From the NCBI GenBank assembly GCA_041645495.1, contig JBAZPZ010000102.1, positions 1 to 7,075 of the forward strand: a stretch of 7,075 bases of DNA, written 5' to 3'. Of the stretch, positions 1-5,794 are shown piece after piece. The notes under the pieces are model-generated. The model saw only the letters and a program-made list of their open reading frames with translations, was not told where the DNA came from and ran no database searches. Made by a program: the position numbers and the translations under genes. This stretch comes from 0-14-0-20-45-22 sp041645495. GTDB lineage: Bacteria; Fidelibacterota; UBA2242. How positions within the stretch are numbered: the stretch's first letter is position 1; every line of letters begins with the position of its first letter.

Positions 1-48
1 TTCCTTGCCAATCTCTTTTTCATCTGCAAACGGTCGTTGTTTTACCAT
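1..48 (-). CDS. N-terminus of an unidentified divergent gene (partial, cut by left edge)
   Basis: Sixteen codons are visible, reading MVKQRPFADEKEIGKE, with no stop before the window edge. The start is supported by a good Shine-Dalgarno, GGAAGG at 60..55, six bases before the ATG at 48..46. The visible residues are hydrophilic and strongly charged, so there is no signal peptide or membrane segment at the N-terminus. I do not recognise the family and propose no function. It is divergent from the operon starting at 385, so the two would share the intervening control region. An in-frame TAG lies only one codon upstream of the ATG. The gene might therefore be translationally coupled to a short reading frame before it, or be the distal part of a broken gene. 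The main weakness is the short visible length. Confidence 0.4.
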   Translation of the reverse strand, partial: MVKQRPFADEKEIGKE

Positions 49-51
49 ATC

Positions 52-192
52 CTACCTTCCAATTTTAAAGATATATTCCAGTGATTCCACAACAATTTTC
101 TGTTTGAGCGATGACGTGCCGAACAAATATTTAATTCCTAAATCCAATAAAGATTTTCCGAAGCCATTTCCAATTTTAGGAATCGATCGGTG
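52..192 (-). pseudogene. Possible small ORF or gene remnant on the minus strand
   Basis: Between an in-frame TAA (195..193) and TAG (54..52) the minus strand is open for 46 codons. The translation has a protein-like look: it includes GNGFGKSLLDLGIKYLFG followed by a lysine-, valine- and isoleucine-rich, amphipathic-looking end finishing KIGR. There is no in-frame ATG; a TTG at 147..145 would give 31 residues. The same frame upstream of the TAA contains an ATG at 279..277 reading MPLKILAFSGS. That resembles the first beta strand and loop of flavodoxin or NADPH-dependent FMN reductase proteins, but it stops after 28 codons and lacks an obvious ribosome binding site. The stretch could be the decayed end of a gene or chance open frame in AT-rich DNA. 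I do not recognise the C-terminal part. Confidence 0.2.
55..60 (-). promoter_or_regulatory. Shine-Dalgarno sequence for the left-edge minus-strand gene
   Basis: On the minus strand the bases read GGAAGG-TAGGAT-ATG, a near-consensus ribosome binding site six bases before the start at 48. This is the main evidence that the left-edge reading is a real gene. The same bases would encode the last two codons (Gly-Arg) of the preceding minus-strand reading frame, which ends with TAG at 54..52. That arrangement is common in translationally coupled genes. Confidence 0.4.
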
Positions 193-384
193 TTACAAAT
201 CCGCCTTTCCGATTGATGTTCGGATTCGCTTTCTAACGCCACAGAACGAGCCGGAAAACGCAAGGATTTTCAATGGCATGACATTTGTCGATACTTCTGT
301 TTGATTGTTGAACGTTCTTTTCCCGACAGTCAGGCCTTTCGACCTTCCCACTGAAGGGAAACGATTTAAAAAGAAAGGAAAATC

Positions 385-1413
385 ATGGATCCCAAAACAA
401 CTGAATGGAGTAAACTGGATTTTAGTTACAGGTATGTTCCGTATCGTTTTCATGCGCACTGGAAAAATGGTTCCTGGGATGAAGGAATTCTGACGACCGA
501 GAACAAGATTACGATAGACGAAGGAGCAACCTGTCTTCATTACGGTCAGCAAATCTTTGAAGGGATGAAGGCTCAAAGAGCAAAAGATGGGCGCATCCTG
601 CTTTTCCGCCCGCGCGAAAATGCCAAACGCTTCCGCGAATCGGCCAGACGTCTGCTCATGGCGGAAGTTCCGGAAGAATTGTTCATGAAAGGCATCATCT
701 CTGCGGTCAAAGCTAATATCGACTACGTTCCACCTTACGGTACGGGCGCATCGCTTTACCTGCGGCCGTTCCAGATCGGGATTGGCGAAAATCTCGGCGT
801 TCGCGCGGCTTACGAATACCTGTTCGTCGTTTTTGTAACGCCGGTCGGCCCATATTTCAAAGCCGGATTCAAGACGATCAGTTTGAAAGTTGAATCGTTT
901 TACGACAGAGCCGCTTCTCACGGTATCGGTCAGGCAAAGGCTGGCGGAAATTATTCCGCTTCACTTCTCCCGTTGAAAAAGGCCAAAGACGAAGGATTCA
1001 ACGAAGTGGTTTATCTCGATCCGAAGGAACATAAATACTTTGAAGAGACGGGCGCGTCGAACGTTTTCTTCGTTTTCAAAGACGGTTCGCTGGCTACGCC
1101 GAAATCGGATTCCATTTTGTACAGCATTACCCGACGGTCGTTGGTCGATGTCGCGCGCGAGGATTTCGGATTGAAAATGGAAGAGCGTCCGGTTAGTGTC
1201 GATGAAATCGGAAATTTTGCGGAAGTCGGCGCATGCGGAACCGCCGCTGTCGTCACTCCCGTCGGTTGTCTCAGTTATTTCGACAAGCGCTACACCTTTT
1301 ACGCAGAAGGCAAAGAACCCGGTCCGATAACGACCCGGTTATACAAACAGTTGACAGGATTGCAGGTCGGGGACGTTCCGGATACACGCGGCTGGCTCGA
1401 AGAAATCAAATAA
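385..1413 (+). CDS. ilvE: Branched-chain amino acid aminotransferase
   Basis: This 342-residue fold-type IV PLP enzyme should interconvert valine, leucine or isoleucine and 2-oxoglutarate with their 2-oxoacids and glutamate in the cytoplasm. Its length and sequence fit the longer (class II, eukaryote-like) BCAT group. Visible motifs are HYGQQIFEGMKA near residues 52-63, YLRPFQIGIGENLGV near 125-139, the catalytic lysine Lys185 in AKAGGNYSAS, and ETGASNVFFVF near 221-231, which matches the family's E-x-G-x-x-N signature. GACGTAAVVTPVG near 282-294 is the usual C-terminal PLP/substrate loop. The start is supported by AAAGGA at 374-379, five bases upstream. It is the first gene of the operon. 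Its 2-oxoacid products are the substrates of the Vor complex at the operon's far end. D-amino acid transaminase and aminodeoxychorismate lyase share the fold, but the motifs favour BCAT. Confidence 0.95.
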   Translation: MDPKTTEWSKLDFSYRYVPYRFHAHWKNGSWDEGILTTENKITIDEGATCLHYGQQIFEGMKAQRAKDGRILLFRPRENAKRFRESARRLLMAEVPEELFMKGIISAVKANIDYVPPYGTGASLYLRPFQIGIGENLGVRAAYEYLFVVFVTPVGPYFKAGFKTISLKVESFYDRAASHGIGQAKAGGNYSASLLPLKKAKDEGFNEVVYLDPKEHKYFEETGASNVFFVFKDGSLATPKSDSILYSITRRSLVDVAREDFGLKMEERPVSVDEIGNFAEVGACGTAAVVTPVGCLSYFDKRYTFYAEGKEPGPITTRLYKQLTGLQVGDVPDTRGWLEEIK

Positions 1414-1437
1414 CAAAATCAGGCAAGGACAGTAATC

Positions 1438-1794
1438 ATGGTTACGGACAATTTCAAATGGGAGGATTTAGACAAGGACGGTTTGACCTATTTGATGGAA
1501 AACCGGAAAGACGTCGTTAAAAATTACCAGAAAATGGTCGGTTCGCTCGGCACGTACCTCGACGAAAAAACGCGGCAATTGATCATGCTGGCGATTCAGG
1601 TCAACAGTCCGTCACCGGAAGCCATCAAGATACTCATTCCCAAAATCGTCCGCACCGGCGCGACCCGAGATGAAATCGTCGATACGCTCATTTTGACGAT
1701 TCCGATCGTCGGTTTATCGACCGTTTTGAAAATGCTTTCGTTCACGCTGAAAGAATTGGAAGAACTCGAAAGCGCGTACAGCGATCTGCAGTAG
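1438..1794 (+). CDS. Carboxymuconolactone decarboxylase/AhpD-like small protein, cysteine-free
   Basis: This 118-residue, probably all-helical cytoplasmic protein resembles the carboxymuconolactone decarboxylase (CMD)/AhpD family. The core reads LDEKTRQLIMLAIQV (about residues 41-55) followed by IVRTGATRDEIVDTLILTIPIVG (about 70-92), matching the family's helix plus G-A-T-x-x-E-I segment. Redox-active members carry a CxxC motif with a nearby histidine about 10-14 residues before the GAT. Here that position reads SPEAIKIL, and the whole protein contains neither cysteine nor histidine, so AhpD-type disulphide reduction is not possible. The function is unknown; it may be a structural, binding or degenerate member. 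The ATG has AAGGA at 1425-1429. It lies 24 bp after the aminotransferase and 42 bp before nfnA, clearly within the operon. Family membership is fairly secure; function is not. Confidence 0.8.
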   Translation: MVTDNFKWEDLDKDGLTYLMENRKDVVKNYQKMVGSLGTYLDEKTRQLIMLAIQVNSPSPEAIKILIPKIVRTGATRDEIVDTLILTIPIVGLSTVLKMLSFTLKELEELESAYSDLQ

Positions 1795-1836
1795 AAACGT
1801 CAACTCAGGATTCGATCCGGTAACAAATGAAAAACT

Positions 1837-2709
1837 ATGAATAAAATCATTTCCGCAGAATTCATCGCGCCCGACATCAAACGATTTGTCGTCGAGGCAC
1901 CGCTCATCGCCCGCAAACGCAAGCCGGGACAATTCGTCATCGTCCGCGTTCGGGAAAACGGCGAGCGCATCCCGCTGACGATCGTTGACGGCTCTCCCGA
2001 AACCGGCTTCATCACGCTCATGGTTCAGGGAATCGGCAAGACGACGAAAACGATGAATCAACTTGAGGCAGGCGATTTTGTCCGCGACGTCGTCGGACCG
2101 CTCGGCAAACCGACGCACATCGAAAAATACGGTGTCGCCGTTTGCGTCTGCGGAGGCGTCGGGACGGCGGAAGTCCTGCCCATTGCCAAGGCGCTCAAAG
2201 AGGCGGGAAACTACGTCATCACAATCATCGGCGCACGCACCAAAGAACTCGTCATTGCTGAATCGGAAATGCGAACCGTTTGCGACGAAGTGATCGTCAC
2301 GACCGACGACGGAACCTACGGCAAGAAAGGATTCGTGACCGAGGCGCTATCCGCGATTTTACAAAGCGGCCGGAAACCGGACTTTGTGCTGGCGGTTGGT
2401 CCATTACCGATGATGAAAGCCATCGCCGAGATGACGCGTCCGTATCAGATTCGCACCGAGGTTTCGCTCAACAGCATTATGATCGACGGAACCGGCATGT
2501 GCGGCGGCTGTCGCGCCAACATCGGCGGAAAAACGCAATTCGTCTGCGTCGATGGCCCGGAATTTGACGCGCATCAGGTCGATTTCGACCAGATCGCGAA
2601 ACGCCAAAAACAGTTCAATGCTCAGGAAAAAATCTCATTAGATCGATTCACGCAGGAAAATCACACCTGCAAACTGGAACCGTTCATCAATCAACCGGAG
2701 AAACAGTAA
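1837..2709 (+). CDS. nfnA: NfnA-like ferredoxin-NADP reductase small subunit (FAD, [2Fe-2S])
   Basis: This 290-residue protein belongs to the family of sulfide dehydrogenase alpha / dihydroorotate dehydrogenase electron-transfer subunits, the small subunit of NADH-dependent reduced ferredoxin:NADP+ oxidoreductase. Residues 1-95 form the FAD-binding barrel, with RIPLT at 44-48. Residues 100-200 form the NAD(H)-binding domain, with GGVGTAEVLPIAKAL at 106-120 and TTDDGTYGKKGFVTEAL at 155-171. The C-terminal cluster motif is DGTGMCGGC at 217-225 plus Cys237. In characterised NfnA the [2Fe-2S] ligands are three cysteines and an aspartate, consistent with Asp217, Cys222, Cys225 and Cys237. It is followed 11 bp later by its large-subunit partner. 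No strong Shine-Dalgarno precedes the ATG, so the exact start is slightly uncertain, although the N-terminus KIISAEFIAPDIKRFVVEAP is typical of the family. A role in glutamate synthase or sulfide/polysulfide reduction is possible. Confidence 0.9.
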   Translation: MNKIISAEFIAPDIKRFVVEAPLIARKRKPGQFVIVRVRENGERIPLTIVDGSPETGFITLMVQGIGKTTKTMNQLEAGDFVRDVVGPLGKPTHIEKYGVAVCVCGGVGTAEVLPIAKALKEAGNYVITIIGARTKELVIAESEMRTVCDEVIVTTDDGTYGKKGFVTEALSAILQSGRKPDFVLAVGPLPMMKAIAEMTRPYQIRTEVSLNSIMIDGTGMCGGCRANIGGKTQFVCVDGPEFDAHQVDFDQIAKRQKQFNAQEKISLDRFTQENHTCKLEPFINQPEKQ

Positions 2710-2720
2710 CAATTTCAACG

Positions 2721-4184
2721 ATGGAAAATTCACCGATTCTCACCAAAAAAAACCGCATGGCGATTCCCCGGCAAAAAATGCCCGAACAGGCGCCGGAAAT
2801 CCGAAAGCGCAATTTCAACGAAGTCAATCTCGGATTAGATGAAGAAACCGCCGTTCTTGAGGCAAACCGTTGTCTGGATTGTCCGCGTCCGACGTGCATC
2901 GACGGTTGCCCGGTTCGCATCAAAATCCCCGATTTCATTCGGATGATCACGCAGAGAGATTTCCTCGGCGCGGCAAAAAAAATCAAGGAAGATAATCTTC
3001 TGCCATTGGTCTGCGGGCGCGTCTGTCCGCAGGAAGAGCAATGCGAAAAAACCTGTGTACTTCGCGGTAAATTTCAGGCGGTTTCAATCGGTAGATTGGA
3101 ACGATTTGTCGCCGATTACGAGCGGAAATTCGGGAATTTCACGCCACCACATGTTTTGCCATCGAACAGCAAGAAGGTCGCCATCGTCGGCAGTGGTCCG
3201 TCCGGGCTTGCCTGCGCCAGCGATTTGATTCAGTGGGGTTATAACGTGACGATATTCGAAGCGCTTCATGAATTCGGCGGCGTGCTCGTTTATGGCATCC
3301 CGGAATTTCGTCTGCCGAAAGAAATTCTCCGGTACGAAGTCAATAACCTGAAAAAGATCGGCGTCAAGTTCGTCGATAATTTTATCGTCGGAAAAACGCT
3401 GACGATCGACGAATTGATGACCGAAGAAGGCTTTGACGCGGTCTATCTGTGCGTCGGCGCCGGTCTGCCATGGTTTATGAACATTCCCGGCGAAAGCCTG
3501 ATGGGTGTCTATTCCGCGAACGAATTTTTAACGCGCGTCAATCTGATGAAAGCCTATCAATTTCCGGACGCTGACACGCCGATTCATATCGGGAAAAACG
3601 CCATCGTCATCGGCGGTGGAAACACGGCCATGGACGCGGTTCGAACATCGATGCGACTCGGCGCCGAAACCGCTACCATCGTCTATCGCCGCTCGGAAGT
3701 GGAAATGCCCGCGCGAATCGAAGAGATTCATCACGCCAAAGAGGAAGGCATCGTTTTCCGCATGCTAACCAATCCCGTCGAATTCATTTCCGACGAGAAT
3801 GGTTGGGTGAAAAGTGTCCGCTGTATTCGGATGGAACTCGGCGAACCGGATTCTTCCGGAAGACGCCGACCGATTGCGATTCCCGGCTCGGAATTTGACA
3901 TCGATGCCGATCTGGTCGTCGTGGCGATCGGCAACGGTTCGAATCCGCTGATTTCTCAGACGACGCCCGATCTGAAATGCAATAAATGGGGAAATATTCT
4001 CGTCAACGGCGCAGAAGGACGCACGTCAAAGCGCGGTATTTTTGCGGGCGGCGACATCGTTTCGGGCAGTGCAACGGTAATTCTGGCAATGGGCGCGGGA
4101 CGCGACGCCGCTAAATCCATCGACGAATTTATCAAAACCGGCGCTTGGAACGAAAGCGCTCCAACCGCTCTACCGACGCCTTAA
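2721..4184 (+). CDS. nfnB: NfnB/GltA-like NADPH oxidoreductase large subunit (FAD, two [4Fe-4S])
   Basis: This 487-residue protein resembles the glutamate synthase small subunit (GltD/GltA) and NfnB. The N-terminal iron-sulphur domain has CLDCPRPTCIDGCP with Cys51, 54, 59 and 63, and CGRVCPQEEQCEKTC with Cys98, 102, 108 and 112. FAD binding is shown by VAIVGSGPSGLACA near 153-166, GGVLVYGIPEFRLPK near 186-200 and the C-terminal GGDIVSGSATVILAMGAGRDAA near 443-464. The NADP(H) domain has VIGGGNTAMDAVRTSMRLGA near 296-315 and YRRSEVEMPAR near 322-332. Paired with the preceding NfnA-like gene, it should couple reduced ferredoxin and NADH to NADPH by flavin bifurcation. No glutamate synthase large subunit is in the window, which favours Nfn over glutamate synthesis but does not prove it. 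The start is uncertain: no Shine-Dalgarno fits 2721, and related proteins often begin near MAIPRQ, here Met13 at 2757. Confidence 0.92.
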   Translation: MENSPILTKKNRMAIPRQKMPEQAPEIRKRNFNEVNLGLDEETAVLEANRCLDCPRPTCIDGCPVRIKIPDFIRMITQRDFLGAAKKIKEDNLLPLVCGRVCPQEEQCEKTCVLRGKFQAVSIGRLERFVADYERKFGNFTPPHVLPSNSKKVAIVGSGPSGLACASDLIQWGYNVTIFEALHEFGGVLVYGIPEFRLPKEILRYEVNNLKKIGVKFVDNFIVGKTLTIDELMTEEGFDAVYLCVGAGLPWFMNIPGESLMGVYSANEFLTRVNLMKAYQFPDADTPIHIGKNAIVIGGGNTAMDAVRTSMRLGAETATIVYRRSEVEMPARIEEIHHAKEEGIVFRMLTNPVEFISDENGWVKSVRCIRMELGEPDSSGRRRPIAIPGSEFDIDADLVVVAIGNGSNPLISQTTPDLKCNKWGNILVNGAEGRTSKRGIFAGGDIVSGSATVILAMGAGRDAAKSIDEFIKTGAWNESAPTALPTP

Positions 4185-4199
4185 ATCAACAAGGACGCT

Positions 4200-5381
4200 A
4201 TGCCGGTCTCTTCCAAAATATACACTGCTCTGACCAATGCTTCATGGATTCGGAGAATGTTTGAAATCGGCTTAGCACTCAAAAAACAATACGGCGCGGA
4301 TAATGTCTATGACTTTTCGCTTGGAAATCCCGACCTCGAATCGCCGCCGGAATTCACAGCCGCACTTATCGAAGAATCCAAAAAAACAGGACCGCTCGTT
4401 CACGGTTACATGCCAAACGCCGGTTTTGTGCAAACACGTCAGGCAATTGCGGATATGCTGACACAGGAGAGCGACATCGATTTTACTGCCGATCATGTGA
4501 TGATGACTGTTGGAGCGGCGGGCGCGTTGAATGTCCTGTTCAAATCTATCCTCGAACCCGGCGAAGAGGTTATCGTCATCGCACCTTTTTTCGCCGAATA
4601 CGATTTTTATATCGACAATCATCAGGGTGTCCGGGTCATCGCCGAATCGACGCCGGATTTGTTGCCGGACATCGGAAAAATCCGGTCGAAAATCACATCA
4701 AAAACGCGTGCTCTACTGATCAACAGCCCAAACAATCCGTCCGGTCGCGTTTATGATGAAACCGTGCTGAGAAACCTGAGCACGATGTTAGAATCGGCGA
4801 GTAAAAAATTCGGGAAACCCATTTACCTCATCGCCGACGGTCCGTACAAAAAAATCATTTATGACGGATTATCCTGTATTTCGCCGTTTCTGTTTTACCG
4901 AAACGCGATTCTGGCGACGTCGTTCTCCAAAGACCTGTCACTGGCGGGCGAGCGAATCGGCTACCTCGCGGTCAGTCCGTTCGCTGACGACGACAAAGAC
5001 ATCATCAACGCCGCAACATTCTGTAATCGCGTTCTCGGCTACGTCAACGCACCCGCACTGATGCAGAGAGTGATTCCACACGTTCTGGATGCACAGGTGA
5101 ACGTAACGATTTATCAGCGACGCCGGGATTTGCTATTTTCCGCCCTGACGGAAATCGGATACGAAGTCATCAAACCACAAGGCACATTTTATATTTTCCC
5201 AAAATGTCCGATCGACGACGATATCCGGTTCGTACAGGCGCTTCAGGAAAAACTGATACTCACGACGCCAGGAACGGGTTTTCATCGAAAAGGATATTTC
5301 CGGATCGCTTTTTGCGTTTCCGAAGAAATCATTCGCCGGGCGATTCCCGGTTTCAAAGCGGTTTTCGACCAATTTAAATAA
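4200..5381 (+). CDS. Class I/II PLP-dependent aminotransferase (aspartate aminotransferase fold)
   Basis: This 393-residue cytoplasmic fold-type I aminotransferase has the family's usual length. Visible features are YDFSLGNPDLESPP near 37-50, YMPNAGFVQTRQAIAD near 70-85, the cofactor motif NSPNNPSG at 175-182, ADGPYKKIIYDG at 212-223 with Asp213 expected to contact the pyridine nitrogen, and SFSKDLSLAGERIGY at 241-255 with catalytic Lys244. Arg368 in FRIAF should bind the substrate carboxylate. The residue after the cofactor aspartate is glycine (ADGPY), where many relatives have glutamate (ADEPY). The ATG has AAGGA at 4191-4195. It sits 15 bp after nfnB and 30 bp before the ferredoxin subunit, so it probably supplies or consumes 2-oxoacids for the oxidoreductase. 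Substrate specificity cannot be read from sequence: aspartate, alanine, aromatic or branched-chain amino acids all remain possible. Confidence 0.9.
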   Translation: MPVSSKIYTALTNASWIRRMFEIGLALKKQYGADNVYDFSLGNPDLESPPEFTAALIEESKKTGPLVHGYMPNAGFVQTRQAIADMLTQESDIDFTADHVMMTVGAAGALNVLFKSILEPGEEVIVIAPFFAEYDFYIDNHQGVRVIAESTPDLLPDIGKIRSKITSKTRALLINSPNNPSGRVYDETVLRNLSTMLESASKKFGKPIYLIADGPYKKIIYDGLSCISPFLFYRNAILATSFSKDLSLAGERIGYLAVSPFADDDKDIINAATFCNRVLGYVNAPALMQRVIPHVLDAQVNVTIYQRRRDLLFSALTEIGYEVIKPQGTFYIFPKCPIDDDIRFVQALQEKLILTTPGTGFHRKGYFRIAFCVSEEIIRRAIPGFKAVFDQFK

Positions 5382-5411
5382 CGATTAAACACAATAAAGA
5401 TAGAGAATCTT

Positions 5412-5780
5412 ATGAGTGAAGTAAAAAGCAGAGGACATGTGGCGATCAACGCCGAGGAATGCAAGGGCTGTGAACTTTGCATCGCGGCTTGCCCGATGAA
5501 GGTCTTGTCGCTTTCCGAAATATTCAACACCCACGGCTACCATACGTCATCGTATGTCGGCGAAGGTTGCAGCGGTTGTGGCATCTGTTTTTACACTTGC
5601 CCGGAACCGGGCGCGATCACGGTTTTCAAACGCTGGGATTTGATGACTGAAAAGCGGTTTTGCCCGTCGTGCGGAGTCGAACGGAAAGTCTTTTCGCGGG
5701 ATTCCGCGCCGGATATTCTGCTTTGCGCCGAATGCGGCCAACCGGTCAATGAAGAAAAAAATCAACTTTCCGAAAAGTAG
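5412..5780 (+). CDS. vorD: Dicluster [4Fe-4S] ferredoxin subunit of 2-oxoacid oxidoreductase with zinc-ribbon-like tail
   Basis: This 122-residue protein carries two classical CxxCxxCxxxCP motifs: Cys17, 20, 23, 27 (CKGCELCIAACP) and Cys53, 56, 59, 63 (CSGCGICFYTCP), enough for two [4Fe-4S] clusters. It should pass electrons from the TPP/cluster site of the Vor complex to soluble ferredoxin, and is the delta-type subunit by position, 14 bp before the alpha subunit. After the ferredoxin domain comes an extra part with CPSCG (Cys84, 87) and CAECG (Cys105, 108), spaced like a zinc ribbon. Most delta subunits I know of are shorter, ending soon after the second cluster motif. The sequence upstream of the ATG has only a weak AGAGA (5402-5406). 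KorD, the equivalent subunit of a 2-oxoglutarate oxidoreductase, is the main alternative name. Confidence 0.9.
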   Translation: MSEVKSRGHVAINAEECKGCELCIAACPMKVLSLSEIFNTHGYHTSSYVGEGCSGCGICFYTCPEPGAITVFKRWDLMTEKRFCPSCGVERKVFSRDSAPDILLCAECGQPVNEEKNQLSEK

Positions 5781-5794
5781 AGAGCGAGGATTTT

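Larger units (their letters stand above)
49..384. other. Divergent intergenic and leader region
   Basis: This 336-bp stretch separates the left-edge minus-strand gene from the plus-strand operon and must contain both promoters if both genes are real. It is more AT-rich than the genes, especially at 61-180. I found no convincing -35/-10 pair. The best plus-strand candidate, TTTTCA at 267-272 with GATACT at 290-295, is weak. Just before the first operon gene, TTCCC (345-349) can pair with GGGAA (356-360), and the overlapping CCTTC (343-347) can pair with GAAGG (353-357). These are small mutually exclusive hairpins. A plus-strand open frame at 5-304 crosses the region but has no recognisable family and is not annotated as a gene. 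No tRNA, repeat or recognisable riboswitch was seen. Confidence 0.6.

Noticed and set aside
5..304. Plus-strand open frame of 99 codons in the left intergenic region
   Set aside because: No recognisable family and AT-rich composition. The bases before the start are cut off so no ribosome site can be judged, and it conflicts with the better-supported minus-strand start at 48.
193..921. Long minus-strand open frame of about 242 codons overlapping the BCAT gene
   Set aside because: Most of it is antisense to a clearly recognised aminotransferase and shows no family features. Only its last 28 codons, outside the BCAT gene, are discussed.
1795..1836. GGATTCGATCC in the gap before nfnA as a possible terminator or operator
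   Set aside because: The stem is only four base pairs with no T-tract, and the operon clearly continues 26 bases later.
2577..2590. Inverted repeat GGTCGATTTCGACC
   Set aside because: It encodes the conserved QVDFDQ region of NfnA, so it is explained by codon choice. It is not followed by a T-run and is inside the gene.
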